DNA of 64,000 bases, taken from Exiguobacterium oxidotolerans JCM 12280 (lineage in GTDB: Bacteria; Bacillota; Bacilli; Exiguobacteriales; Exiguobacteriaceae). Below are positions 52,615-61,986 of the stretch, piece after piece. The stretch's first letter is position 1. Each line of letters opens with the position of its first letter. The notes under the pieces are model-generated. The model saw nothing but the letters and a program-made list of their open reading frames with translations. It did not search any database and was not told the origin of the DNA. The stretch lies in NCBI RefSeq assembly GCF_000702625.1, contig NZ_JNIS01000001.1:3014685-3078684 (forward strand), in the 5' to 3' direction. A program made the translations under genes and the position numbers.

Positions 52615-55600
52615 TTATTGAGTTTTCTGATCAAGTTCTATTTTTACAGTCGTAGCTTTAGGGAATGCGTCGTCTGCTGCATAAAGAACAAACACCTTCT
52701 GGTCGACCGGGACTTGATAGACCAAATCGACAGTTGACTTATGTGGAGGGAAGTACTGATAACTATTTCTGAACGCCTTCTCATTATGATTGACATAATC
52801 AACGGTTTTGTATTCTTTGCCGTCTAGCGACGTTAGAATATACGTTCCAGGGCGATAAATACCATAAGCGCCTTTTACTCTATCGTCAGGATCATGTATA
52901 AAGACAGGAATCGTGACATAGCGATAGCCGGCCTTTTCTTTTAGGTTTAATTCTTTTGGTGTCGGAATGAGAGATTTGACGTAAAACAGCTGAGATGTTG
53001 CTTCTGGATCACCTGGATACGTTTGGATGACCCCTTTCTTCATCAGTTTTTTAAGCGCTTTTTGATCGTCTGTTTTCTTGTCAGATGACGATTTCGATTC
53101 CGAAGCTAAATTCTTTAACTTTTGTCCGCTCGTCTGTTGCTGATGCGCACTCTGTGGTGTAGTCGTTGTCGAGGATTCCGTTGAGGCGAACAAGAACAGA
53201 CTCGCAACCCCGACACATAAGGAAGCAGCGATCGATCCGAGTGCCCATTTGAAACGTCGTTCTGTCGCCTGTGTATTCTCGACGATGCTACCGAGTGCGG
53301 CATTCGGTGTAATGCGGACGGCACGCTCGGCAGGAAGTAAGGCACCTAACACGCCCGTGATCACTGGAATCAAGAGCATGACGCTAAGGAAACCAAGCTC
53401 TTGAACCGGGAATTGTCCGTAAACGAAACCAATCATTCCAAGTGCAGTCAAAAGACCAATCACACCAGCACAGAGTCCCGTCATCATCCCTTCACTTAGT
53501 ACGAGTAAACGAACTTGTCTGTCTTGCCAGCCGGTTGCTTTGAGGACGGCAAGCTGACTCTTCCGTTCATTGACGTTTTGCCACATGATTTCGGTCGTCG
53601 TTAGAATAGCGATTAATAGAGCGACGCCCATCGCGACGTAATGCATCGTCCCGACTTCGAGCGCGACATATTCGCCGAGCCACGTTGCGTACAAGACGCC
53701 TTTTAAGCGGAACGTGATGAAGAGAAAGAAGATGAACAGACTCGTCGGTAAGGCAATCGCGACGACGGAGAGCAATGTTCGTTGCCAGTAGGTGACAAGC
53801 TGATTGGTACTCATTCCAAGCACGCTACGCGCGCGGACGAAACGACGACCTTTTGAGACTTCACCAGAACGCATGCTTTCATACGGTTTGATGCGACGAA
53901 TCAACGCCATTGGTACGAGCGTTCCACCCCAGTAAATGAGTAAACCAGCAAGACCAATCAATAGAATCCGACCGATTGCAATCGGATTGTCCGTCGTGAC
54001 CCAGAAGGAACCGAGAATCGTCCAAGCAATCAAGACGACGAGTGTACCAAGTATTGTTGCTTCTAAGAACAGCAGTTTCGAAAGCTGACGCGGGCGCCAA
54101 CCGAGCGATAGTAAAATCGCGAACTCTTTTTTTCGGGCATAGAGCAAGATGATATTCGAGCTAAAGACATAGACGAGTGCAACGGCGATGACACTAGCGA
54201 TGATGCCGCTCATCCCAACTTTTGCTTCTTGGAAAATAGCAATCGAGGACCCGAGCTTGATCCACGGTTGTTGGACCCAGCCGAGTGCTGATTCGTCTTT
54301 TAGACCCGGTAAATAGGTCAAAGCGAGCTGCGGAGAGGAACCAAGTGTCACGTCCGTGATCAGTCCAGTCTTCTGTTCGATTTCCGTTGCGACTTGCTGG
54401 AGCTTCTTCTCGCTAGCAGCGTTCATCGTCTCGACGCCTTTGACGTTGACGCGGATGGCAGAGATTGCTTTATCACCGCGAATCTTGAACGCGGCATCGA
54501 GCGTCGTCAGCATCGATGGTGGTTTCGTCAGGAAATCGTAGGGATCATTTGTTGGTTTGACGTCTCGGACTGGATTGACAGGACGTTCATTCTTGTCCAT
54601 GACCCATTGAGCTTTCGACGGGAAGTATGTCTCCATCGGCAGTTCCGTCAACGGATCTTTCGAGATATTCAATTTTTTCGGATCGAAGACCCCGATATAG
54701 TTCAGGTTGACTTTGGGCCAGTCCGCGCTATCTTTTCCGAACATCCTCGCTTCCCGATACATACTGCGTTTAGCTAGTAAGGAATCTTGGTTGACTTGTT
54801 TCGGTTGGACTTGATAGGTGAACGGCCAACGTGAAGCATAAGGACTTTTGATCGAACGATAGTCGATCGGGGACGGTTTTAAAGCAATCCACGTGAAGGA
54901 GTTGCTGTTCGTCTCTTCAGCAGTCGGTAACGTGTGTTTTAAGATGTCATTGACGAGCTTCTTCTGGACATCTTGTGTCGTGATCGTATAACGTTTAGCA
55001 CCGCTAGCAGGTAAGGACTGTAAATATTTTTCCCCACCTTTTTGTTCGACATGTTTCACCATATCGTTGATGGATGTTTCTTTCGACGGCAGCTCGACTT
55101 TTTCGTACGTGTAGATGCGTGTGGCATCGACGTATTCACGATTATTCAACAAGATTGGGATTTGGACACCGTCTTCACCAAACGAAGTGACCTGATCATC
55201 TTTTGAAAAATAGTCACTATAAGTTCCTTTTGTCGTCGCTTGATCCAAACCGACGAGTGCGGCTTCCGCCTCGGGATCAACACCTGCAATCATGACTTGG
55301 CTCCCATACTCAAAAAGAGGCTGCTTTCCAAGGGGGAGGGGCGACACACCTGATTTTTTTGCATCCCCTGTAGGTTCCCATCCCGCTGCTAAGAAGGTGA
55401 CCCCACTCGATGATTCGTTTTGTAACCCAGTGTCTTGCGTATCTTTGATCGTCAGTTTGTAAATGCCTTCTTGATCGATGGTATGCGTACCGATACTCGA
55501 AAGCGTTTGGTTATACCCGATCATCGCGATCGGGGCGGCGACCTCGACGTCAGCAATTTTTTTAATTGTTTCATATTGTTTGCGCGTGATCCCACCATCA

Positions 55601-55848
55601 AGCCCGCTCATATAGTTTGGTTCGAGTAAATTTAGGTTTTCTGTCAGACTCCTACTACCCTCAGGTCGAACTACGATATCGTATGATGATCCCCAACGTT
55701 TTTGTAGCTCGTCGACGACTGTCCCGTTATTAGCTTGTGTCGTACCTATTAGATAGCTGAGTCCGGTACTGACGATCAGGACGCCGACGAGCAGCAGGAT
55801 GAATCGCTCTTTGTTGCGCCACCAAGAGTTCCAGATGAACTTAAGCAT
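52615..55848 (-). CDS. FtsX-type ABC permease (module 4), class I tail
   Basis: A 1077-residue permease with the island's plan: N-terminal helix, outer domain with its own version between residues ~110 and ~380 (YNQTLSSIGTHTIDQEGIYK ...), two FtsX-like blocks, last helix, and a tail of the YVNHNEKA...VDLVYQVPVDQK class. The outer domain is closest to that of the permease at 36924. The C-terminal half is the best match to the truncated permease at 31851. The start overlaps the ATPase stop by eight bases. Confidence 0.88.
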   Translation of the reverse strand: MLKFIWNSWWRNKERFILLLVGVLIVSTGLSYLIGTTQANNGTVVDELQKRWGSSYDIVVRPEGSRSLTENLNLLEPNYMSGLDGGITRKQYETIKKIADVEVAAPIAMIGYNQTLSSIGTHTIDQEGIYKLTIKDTQDTGLQNESSSGVTFLAAGWEPTGDAKKSGVSPLPLGKQPLFEYGSQVMIAGVDPEAEAALVGLDQATTKGTYSDYFSKDDQVTSFGEDGVQIPILLNNREYVDATRIYTYEKVELPSKETSINDMVKHVEQKGGEKYLQSLPASGAKRYTITTQDVQKKLVNDILKHTLPTAEETNSNSFTWIALKPSPIDYRSIKSPYASRWPFTYQVQPKQVNQDSLLAKRSMYREARMFGKDSADWPKVNLNYIGVFDPKKLNISKDPLTELPMETYFPSKAQWVMDKNERPVNPVRDVKPTNDPYDFLTKPPSMLTTLDAAFKIRGDKAISAIRVNVKGVETMNAASEKKLQQVATEIEQKTGLITDVTLGSSPQLALTYLPGLKDESALGWVQQPWIKLGSSIAIFQEAKVGMSGIIASVIAVALVYVFSSNIILLYARKKEFAILLSLGWRPRQLSKLLFLEATILGTLVVLIAWTILGSFWVTTDNPIAIGRILLIGLAGLLIYWGGTLVPMALIRRIKPYESMRSGEVSKGRRFVRARSVLGMSTNQLVTYWQRTLLSVVAIALPTSLFIFFLFITFRLKGVLYATWLGEYVALEVGTMHYVAMGVALLIAILTTTEIMWQNVNERKSQLAVLKATGWQDRQVRLLVLSEGMMTGLCAGVIGLLTALGMIGFVYGQFPVQELGFLSVMLLIPVITGVLGALLPAERAVRITPNAALGSIVENTQATERRFKWALGSIAASLCVGVASLFLFASTESSTTTTPQSAHQQQTSGQKLKNLASESKSSSDKKTDDQKALKKLMKKGVIQTYPGDPEATSQLFYVKSLIPTPKELNLKEKAGYRYVTIPVFIHDPDDRVKGAYGIYRPGTYILTSLDGKEYKTVDYVNHNEKAFRNSYQYFPPHKSTVDLVYQVPVDQKVFVLYAADDAFPKATTVKIELDQKTQ

Positions 55849-56536
55849 AGGCAGGAACCTCTGATGGATCGACGACCCGACCATCTTTCATCGTGATCGT
55901 CCGGTTCGCGCGTGCCGCGAGTTCAGGATCATGCGTGACGAAGAAGACACCACAGGCATTCTCGCGGTTCAGTTTCGTCAAGAGACCGAAGATGACCTCC
56001 CCGGTCGCTGTATCGAGGTTCCCGGTCGGTTCATCCGCGAGCAACCATTTCGGGCGGTGGACGAGTGCGCGCGCGACGGCGACACGTTGCTGTTGTCCAC
56101 CAGAGAGTTGGGAAGGAAGAGAATGAATTTTATCTGCTAGTCCGACTTCTTCGAGGAGTTCGAGAGCGCGCTTTTCCTTATTGTAGTCGACTTTACGTCC
56201 GAAGAGCGGCGCGAGTACATTTTCGAGTGCTGTCAGCGTCGGGATGAGATGGAACTGTTGGAAGATGAAACCGATGTTCTCGAACCGGAAGTCTGAGAGC
56301 TGCTTCGCATTCAACTTGGAGATATCTTTCCCGTCGAATAACAATTCTCCTGAAGTCGGGGTGTCGAGCGTCCCAAGAATACTGAGTAGCGTGGACTTAC
56401 CAGAACCGGAAGGTCCGATGATCGAGATGAAGTCTCCTTCAGCGAAGTCGAGTTGGATATCCTGTAATGCAAACGTCTCGTTTTCACCTGTCTGGAACGA
56501 CTTGGTGATATTTTTACACGTGAACGAATAAGCCAT
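55841..56536 (-). CDS. ABC transporter ATPase, LolD/MacB type (module 4)
   Basis: A 231-residue ATPase with all motifs intact (GPSGSGKST, FQQFHLIP, LSGGQQQR, WLLADEPTGNLD, VTHDPE). It differs from the module 1 copy by only four residues (A for P at 2, N for D in KVDYNKE, V for I in ALVHRPKW, R for H in KLNREN). The ATG at 56536 follows AGGAGGTATCATGT; the frame extends further upstream without a ribosome-binding site. Confidence 0.93.
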   Translation of the reverse strand: MAYSFTCKNITKSFQTGENETFALQDIQLDFAEGDFISIIGPSGSGKSTLLSILGTLDTPTSGELLFDGKDISKLNAKQLSDFRFENIGFIFQQFHLIPTLTALENVLAPLFGRKVDYNKEKRALELLEEVGLADKIHSLPSQLSGGQQQRVAVARALVHRPKWLLADEPTGNLDTATGEVIFGLLTKLNRENACGVFFVTHDPELAARANRTITMKDGRVVDPSEVPAYA

Positions 56537-56590
56537 ACATGATACCTCCTGAAGATATAGTTTTAAAAATCCCACATAAAAGAAGTAAAA

Positions 56591-56650
56591 ACCATTAATC
56601 ACCTAATTATAAACGTAATTAAAATCACATTCTAGTTAAAAAAACCATAA
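56591..56650 (-). promoter_or_regulatory. Promoter region of ABC module 4
   Basis: A diverged form of the module promoters: ACCATTA (56591-56597) and ACCATAA (56644-56650) around a minus-strand TATAAT (56606-56611), then TTTTCTGAAAAATAAGTC as in modules 1 and 3. The box spacing is 53 rather than 41 bases. From 56651 to 56896 no gene is visible. Confidence 0.45.
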
Positions 56651-56896
56651 TTTTCTGAAAAATAAGTCGATTTTTCCAACTATTGAAATTGTTTTGGTAA
56701 AAAATCAATTCTACTTTTCAAGTAACGAATATCTTCGTTCGTGCTTATTTATGAAGGTGATTCTCCTGCTTTATTTGAGGATAATTCCCTTGAAAATTAG
56801 ATTGAATATACTGTTTATTATTACCAAATGCAAATCAACTTCGTGTAAGATGGGAATGAGAAAGTGAAATACAAAAGTTGGGGGGATGTAGAGTAA

Positions 56897-57490
56897 ATGA
56901 ATATCTTATGGGATTTTGATGGAACCATCGTTGATACATACCCAATGTATGTACAATGCTTTAAAAAAATTATGGGTGAAGAAATTTCTTCAGATGATAT
57001 TTTTTATCAAATGAAAATATCTTATGCAGATGCCAAAAAAGCTTTTAGTGTTACAGATGAGCAAGATGCTAAGATTCGATTACTTCGGAAACAAGCAATC
57101 CTCGATCAAGTGAAACCATTTATTGGAATTGAACGCGTTCTTAACTTTGCAAACAAAAATGTCATTGTGACCCATAAAAGTAGGCAATCGTTACTTGATT
57201 TGCTACACTTCCATGGGATTGCACATTATTTCATAGAAATCATTGCTGGTGACGATGGATTTCCCAGGAAGCCTGACGTAACAGCTTATCAATACTTACA
57301 TAGAAAATATGGAATTGATTTAGCAATCGGTGATCGTGCGCTCGATTTAAAACCTGCCCGACAGCTAGGCATCATGACCTGCAGTTTTCAAAATCAAGAA
57401 ATTAACGCTGATATATATCTAACAAGTTATGAAAATTTTTTTGAAGTGATTGAGCAAACAAAGTTCGGTATAAATATAATAAATGAATAG
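56897..57490 (+). CDS. HAD-superfamily phosphatase, phosphoglycolate-phosphatase-like
   Basis: A 197-residue haloacid-dehalogenase-type hydrolase. Motif I is WDFDGTIVDTYP with the nucleophilic aspartate, motif II VTHKS, motif III lysine in FPRKPD, motif IV IGDRALDLKPARQLG; a small helical cap lies between motifs I and II (residues ~15-80). It should remove phosphate from a small metabolite, such as phosphoglycolate or a sugar phosphate. Codons are AT-rich compared with the genes that follow. GGGGGATG lies before the start. Confidence 0.88.
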   Translation: MNILWDFDGTIVDTYPMYVQCFKKIMGEEISSDDIFYQMKISYADAKKAFSVTDEQDAKIRLLRKQAILDQVKPFIGIERVLNFANKNVIVTHKSRQSLLDLLHFHGIAHYFIEIIAGDDGFPRKPDVTAYQYLHRKYGIDLAIGDRALDLKPARQLGIMTCSFQNQEINADIYLTSYENFFEVIEQTKFGINIINE

Positions 57491-57573
57491 CTTTAACTAC
57501 GAATGCTATATTAGGATTAGTAATTAAAAGCACGTTTTTGATATTGATTCAAACTAGAAACGAGGGATACTTG

Positions 57574-58176
57574 ATGACAACTGAACAATTTTACAAAACG
57601 TTACCAACACTTGAAACGGACCGTTTGCTGTTACGTCCGATGCGCCAGGAGGACTTGGACGATTTGTTCGCCTATACCCAGGACGAGGAGACGGCGCGTT
57701 ACGTGACGTGGAACGCAAATCAGACGGTGGACCAGGCAGAGCAATTCCTGACGCACGTCCTATCGAACTATGAACAGGGGAAACAGGCACCGTGGGCAAT
57801 TGAATGGAAGGCGACGGGACAGATGATTGGCACGATTGATTTCATTCATCTGTTGCTGGATGCAAACAAACAGGCCGAACTTGGGTACGCCTTATCACGG
57901 CAATTCTGGGGCAAAGGCATCGTCACGGAAGCTACGGAACGGGTGTTGGCATTCGGTTTTGAGGAATTGGAGCTGGAGCGGATTCAGGCACGGTGTATGG
58001 AGCCGAACATCGGTTCAGCACGGGTGATGGAAAAGGTCGGGATGACGTACGAAGGCACGTTACGCCGCTTGATTTTCATCAAAGGGACGTTTCACGATGT
58101 CAAGATGTACTCCATTTTACGGGATGAGTACGTGACGCAACGTCAAGCGGAACAGAACGAAAAACAACATCAATGA
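57574..58176 (+). CDS. GNAT N-acetyltransferase, RimJ/RimL type
   Basis: A 200-residue acetyltransferase. It has the entry strand LETDRLLLRPMRQEDLDDLF, the acetyl-CoA loop FWGKGIVTEA, and the ending NIGSARVMEKVGMTYEGTLRR typical of RimJ/RimL relatives. The ATG at 57574, behind CGAGGGA, is preferred over the frame's earlier start at 57538. Acceptor unknown, probably a protein N-terminus or small amine. A terminator at 58184 separates it from the convergent nitrilase gene. Confidence 0.87.
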   Translation: MTTEQFYKTLPTLETDRLLLRPMRQEDLDDLFAYTQDEETARYVTWNANQTVDQAEQFLTHVLSNYEQGKQAPWAIEWKATGQMIGTIDFIHLLLDANKQAELGYALSRQFWGKGIVTEATERVLAFGFEELELERIQARCMEPNIGSARVMEKVGMTYEGTLRRLIFIKGTFHDVKMYSILRDEYVTQRQAEQNEKQHQ

Positions 58177-58183
58177 GCAAATG

Positions 58184-58217
58184 AAGCCCCCGACCATATT
58201 GAGCAGTCGGGGGCTTT
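58184..58217. terminator. Bidirectional terminator between convergent genes
   Basis: Stem AAGCCCCCGAC / GTCGGGGGCTT with an 11-base loop, followed by TTTT. Confidence 0.87.
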
Positions 58218-58220
58218 TGA

Positions 58221-58880
58221 TTATGTTCTGTTTTCAATCAACGAATCGATGACGGTAACCGTGTTCGTGACCGTATCGAGAATCCGCGTCCGCAAATCAT
58301 CCTTTGACAGGAAAATCGCTTCGCCGGTCGCGTCAAACGCAAATGCTGTCGGAATCGAAAAGCCGCAGTTGCGGTAAGACCCGTCGGCATGACTCGTCCC
58401 GATGACGATAGCGGATTGCTGACGGCTGATACGGGCTGCTTCGCCTGACCACTCGGCATATTGTTCCGGACTGAACATCCCGACACCGATCGGATTGAAA
58501 ATCACTTCAACGGTATCGTTCTTCAGCCCATCGAGTCCTAAGAAGATTTCGCGGCAGAGCAGGTAACCGTACTGTTGTCCATCATCGTCGACGGTCGACG
58601 GTTGATAGAGCGGACCAGCTTCCGGTGTCTTCGCACGGTCGAGAAGGATTTCCCCATGTTCGTTAATGATCAATGCCCGGTCCAACCGGTCGGCGTCCCG
58701 GTACCCGGTGACGATCATCGTCGTATACTGTTTTGCAAGTTGACAGAGCGTCACGAGATTGGTCTGCCGGCAGTAGCCTTCCGGGTACAACACGATGTCG
58801 ATGTCGGGATAGGCGGCAAGCTCTCGCCGTAATTGCTGTAAGTCAGTTTCTTGTTTCGGTTGTCCAATCAAAATGTGCAT
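58221..58880 (-). CDS. Nitrilase-superfamily carbon-nitrogen hydrolase
   Basis: A 219-residue hydrolase with a Glu-Lys-Cys triad: E34 in VLYPEGYC, K84 in LLDRAKTPEAG, C109 in GYLLCREIF. Family members split amides, nitriles or carbamoyl groups. It is shorter than the usual ~260-280 residues, mainly in the loops, and C109 lies before RE instead of the common C-Y-D. The substrate is unknown. Monocistronic; ATG at 58880. Confidence 0.78.
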   Translation of the reverse strand: MHILIGQPKQETDLQQLRRELAAYPDIDIVLYPEGYCRQTNLVTLCQLAKQYTTMIVTGYRDADRLDRALIINEHGEILLDRAKTPEAGPLYQPSTVDDDGQQYGYLLCREIFLGLDGLKNDTVEVIFNPIGVGMFSPEQYAEWSGEAARISRQQSAIVIGTSHADGSYRNCGFSIPTAFAFDATGEAIFLSKDDLRTRILDTVTNTVTVIDSLIENRT

Positions 58881-58982
58881 GTAGCATTCACTCCGTTCGT
58901 ATCATGGTCTAAAAAAACTATGTAGCTGACTTGATTTTAGCATAATTTGTAATTTCAAAAGGAGAACGTCACGCCGTCTGGT

Positions 58983-60194
58983 TTAGGAAATGTGTTTCGT
59001 CGGCAAATCTTCTTTAAAAAATAGTTGTTTACCCGGCAAGAGGACAGCGATACTTTGAAGCAGACTCAGCGCGACTAATACACTGGCCGCCGTCAACACG
59101 GTGAAGCGGAGCGGGAACAGGTCACCGGTAAAACCAATTAATAAAATCAGCACAATGTGGAGTACACTTTGCCCGAGTCCATAAAGACTCGTTACCCGAC
59201 CCATCAATTCATCCGGCACATTGTTTTGATAAAACGTCACGAAGCCGGTCCCGGAAAAGGCATTAAAAAAGCCGAGCAAGATGAATCCGGTCGCGACGAG
59301 TAAAAAAGAAGTGGCCGTCGCATAGATCAAGTAGCCGAGTGCGACGAACGAATAACCGCTGACGAGTAACGTTTTGAGCGACAGGTGACGCGAGAATCGG
59401 GCGACGGTCAGTCCGCCGAGCACGGAACCGATCCCCGTTATGCTGATCAACAGTCCATAATCGGTTGCCGACAGTCCGACGACGGTCTGCAGAAAAACGA
59501 CTTCCTGGGCGTCCATCGCCAGCGCAAGGCTCATCGTCAACAATCCGAAAACGTAAAACATGCTGATAAACCGGTTCGACCGACTGAATCGGGCGACGGT
59601 GCGCCAGTCCGCTGCAACGTCGGTGAATCGTAATTTCTCGACAGTGGGCGGACGGGGAACGGAGGGCAGGAAAGCCAGTAAAACCCCGGAAACGATAAAT
59701 GAGCCGGCATTGATCCAAATCGCGACATCGGCTGTCGCGACGAGTAACAGCAGACCGGCTAACGCCGGACCGATCAAAAAGGCACTCGACGTGATCAGAC
59801 CCCGGTAGGCATTAAACGTTTTCCGACCAGTATCCGGTACGAGTTGTGTCAGGTAGGTCGTCGCAGCAGGCTCAAAAAACGCTTTGACAAGGGCGAGGGC
59901 GAACAGCGTCAGATAAATCAACGGCAGTGTCGACAGGAACGGAATCAGCGCGACGAGCAACGCCCGGATGAAGTCCGTCCCGATCAACCACCTGCGTACA
60001 TCGACCCAGTCAATCAGGCTGCCGGCCCAAAATTTCGTGAACAGGGCAGCAAACGGACCGATGATCCAGAGTCCGGCGACAGCGGTGGCGGAGCCGGTCA
60101 GTTGATAGAGGTAGACATTGATTGCGACAAGGTAAATAAAGTCACCGAATTGCGAAATGCCGAATGAAGCCAGGAGCGTCGTAGCACGAGACAA
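58983..60194 (-). CDS. MFS transporter (MFS_3 type)
   Basis: A 403-residue transporter with about 12 helices, of the same broad group as the one at 12902. It opens LLASFGISQFGDFIYLVAINVYLYQLTGSATAVAG and has a motif-A-like FTKFWAGSLIDWVDVRRW and a late DELMGRVTSLYGLGQSVLH. The start is a TTG after GGGTGG. It probably exports a drug or metabolite. No regulator is adjacent. Confidence 0.87.
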   Translation of the reverse strand: MSRATTLLASFGISQFGDFIYLVAINVYLYQLTGSATAVAGLWIIGPFAALFTKFWAGSLIDWVDVRRWLIGTDFIRALLVALIPFLSTLPLIYLTLFALALVKAFFEPAATTYLTQLVPDTGRKTFNAYRGLITSSAFLIGPALAGLLLLVATADVAIWINAGSFIVSGVLLAFLPSVPRPPTVEKLRFTDVAADWRTVARFSRSNRFISMFYVFGLLTMSLALAMDAQEVVFLQTVVGLSATDYGLLISITGIGSVLGGLTVARFSRHLSLKTLLVSGYSFVALGYLIYATATSFLLVATGFILLGFFNAFSGTGFVTFYQNNVPDELMGRVTSLYGLGQSVLHIVLILLIGFTGDLFPLRFTVLTAASVLVALSLLQSIAVLLPGKQLFFKEDLPTKHIS

Positions 60195-60337
60195 GGGGAA
60201 TCCACCCGCTTTCTGTATACATATATTACCAATAGTATATCGGATGATTCCAGGGTTCGCAATGCCTGAATCGTGCAGGTTTTTTGTACCGATCTGTCGT
60301 ATTACTTAAGTAACAAATAAGCTCGAGGAGGGGTACG

Positions 60338-61270
60338 ATGAGAGCCGTCATTTGTACTGCATATGGTCCGCCGGATGTACTGAAGCTGCGAGAAGTGAAA
60401 CAGCCTGTCCCAAAAGCATCTGAGTTGCTGATAAAAGTCCATGCCTCCGCCGTGCATTCAGGTGATCGTCGTCTGCGGGCACTCGATGTACCGGCAGCAG
60501 GGAAACTTCCGATGCGTGTCGTCATCGGGTTTAAAGCACCGAGACAGCCAATTTTAGGAGTTGTCTTAGCCGGCGAAGTCGTCGCGACAGGCAATCGTGT
60601 CCAGGATTTTAAAGTCGGCGACCGTGTCTATGCCCTGACCGGGATGCGCTTTGGTGGTTACGCTGAGTATGCCTGTATCAAGGAAACCAGCTGTGTCGGG
60701 CAGATGCCGCGCAGTGCAAGCTTCACGGAAGCAGCCAGTCTTCCGTTTGGCGGAACGACCGTCCTCCACTTTTTCCGGAAGCTGAACCTTAAGCAGGCGA
60801 AAACGATCTTGATTTACGGAGCCTCGGGCGCCGTCGGTTCGCTTGCCGTCCAAATCGCCAAACAATACGGACTTCATGTGACGGCGGTCTGCAGCGGACG
60901 GAATGTTGAGTTGGTGAAAGGTCTTGGCGCAGATGTTGTCGTCGACTATACGGCAGAAGGATATGATGCACACCTGACGACGTATGGCGCAGTATTTGAC
61001 GCGTCCGGAAAGATTGACAAACGAACGGCACGTAAGCACGTCGGAGCGAAAGGGGCGTTTCGTTCAGTCGCCGGACAAGGCGTCGCGCGGGCGCTGAAAA
61101 AAGATTTGATTTTACTGAATGAGTGGTTTGAAGCGGGTGAGATGAAAGCGGTCATCGATACGGTATATTCGCTCGAAGAGATCGTCGCTGCCCACCGTTA
61201 CGTCGATTCCGGGCGGAAATACGGCAATGTCATCGTGTCGGTCGTGGAGGATTCCGGTAAAACGGATTAG
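60338..61270 (+). CDS. Zinc-type alcohol dehydrogenase / quinone oxidoreductase-like protein
   Basis: A 310-residue medium-chain dehydrogenase/reductase. The N-terminal GroES-like half has MRAVICTAYGPPDVLKL and the VHASAVHSGDRRLR segment; the NADPH-binding half has the Rossmann motif IYGASGAVGSLAVQIAKQYG. The catalytic zinc cysteine is absent (HSGD in place of CG/CHTD), so it belongs to the zinc-free quinone oxidoreductase branch. It would reduce a quinone or an activated alkene with NADPH. GAGGAGGGG precedes the start. Confidence 0.86.
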   Translation: MRAVICTAYGPPDVLKLREVKQPVPKASELLIKVHASAVHSGDRRLRALDVPAAGKLPMRVVIGFKAPRQPILGVVLAGEVVATGNRVQDFKVGDRVYALTGMRFGGYAEYACIKETSCVGQMPRSASFTEAASLPFGGTTVLHFFRKLNLKQAKTILIYGASGAVGSLAVQIAKQYGLHVTAVCSGRNVELVKGLGADVVVDYTAEGYDAHLTTYGAVFDASGKIDKRTARKHVGAKGAFRSVAGQGVARALKKDLILLNEWFEAGEMKAVIDTVYSLEEIVAAHRYVDSGRKYGNVIVSVVEDSGKTD

Positions 61271-61325
61271 ATGCCACATTGTCATGACGGACACCGTCGG
61301 ACTGACGCAAAAAACAAAGTAGAAC

Positions 61326-61365
61326 AAAAAACACCTTTGCCTGCAGCGTTTCAAAGGTGTTTTTT
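61326..61365. terminator. Bidirectional terminator between convergent genes
   Basis: Stem AAAACACCTTTG / CAAAGGTGTTTT with a 12-base loop and T run, between the oxidoreductase and the RibD-like gene. Confidence 0.85.
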
Positions 61366-61379
61366 GTCTGCGTGGAACG

Positions 61380-61901
61380 TCACTTCAAGACATCATACGT
61401 CGCCATGATGAACTGACCGGACGGACGACAGCCGGTCAGCCGGAACCGTGTCTCAAGCGTCCCTTCCGGAAACAGTGGAATCCCGCTGCCGAGGACGACA
61501 GGCGCGATCGCCAGTTCGAGCTGATCAATCAATTGTAACCGTAAGGCTTCTTGAATCAACTCGCCGCCGCCGACGAGCCAAATCTTGCCGTTGATGGTCG
61601 GACTAATCCGGTCAATCAACACATCGAGTGGCTCATTCGTGTAGGTCGCGTATTCGGACTGTTGATCGTTCTGCCGGGTCAACACGTAGTTCTCGAGTCC
61701 ACTGTACGGATAGTCCTCACTGAGGACCAAGACTTCGTCAAAGGTTTTTCGACCCATGATGACGGCATCGACGTCTGCCATGAACGCTGCGTACCCATTA
61801 TCACCGTCCCCTTCGACAGCGAACAGCCAATCGAGCGAATCATTTGATCGGGCAATCTTTCCATCGAGACTACAAGCGATATATAAAACGATTTTAGTCA
61901 T
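61380..61901 (-). CDS. Dihydrofolate reductase-like protein (RibD C-terminal family)
   Basis: A 173-residue NADPH-binding reductase of the RibD-C/YwjB group: start KIVLYIACSLDGKIARSNDSLDWL, then the cofactor loop DVDAVIMGRKTFDEVL and GKIWLVGGGELIQEAL, and the end EGTLETRFRLTG. These free-standing proteins have no settled substrate. The ATG at 61901 is preferred over the TTG just before it, with AAGGAGGAG upstream. It is divergent from a WYL-domain regulator gene, a frequent pairing that hints at control by that regulator. Confidence 0.86.
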   Translation of the reverse strand: MTKIVLYIACSLDGKIARSNDSLDWLFAVEGDGDNGYAAFMADVDAVIMGRKTFDEVLVLSEDYPYSGLENYVLTRQNDQQSEYATYTNEPLDVLIDRISPTINGKIWLVGGGELIQEALRLQLIDQLELAIAPVVLGSGIPLFPEGTLETRFRLTGCRPSGQFIMATYDVLK

Positions 61902-61986
61902 CAATAACTCCTCCTTTTGTTCGATCTATCTCTAGTCTACGGTATAATCATGACAAAAGATGTCGTAATTCGAGAGGGGATTTTGT

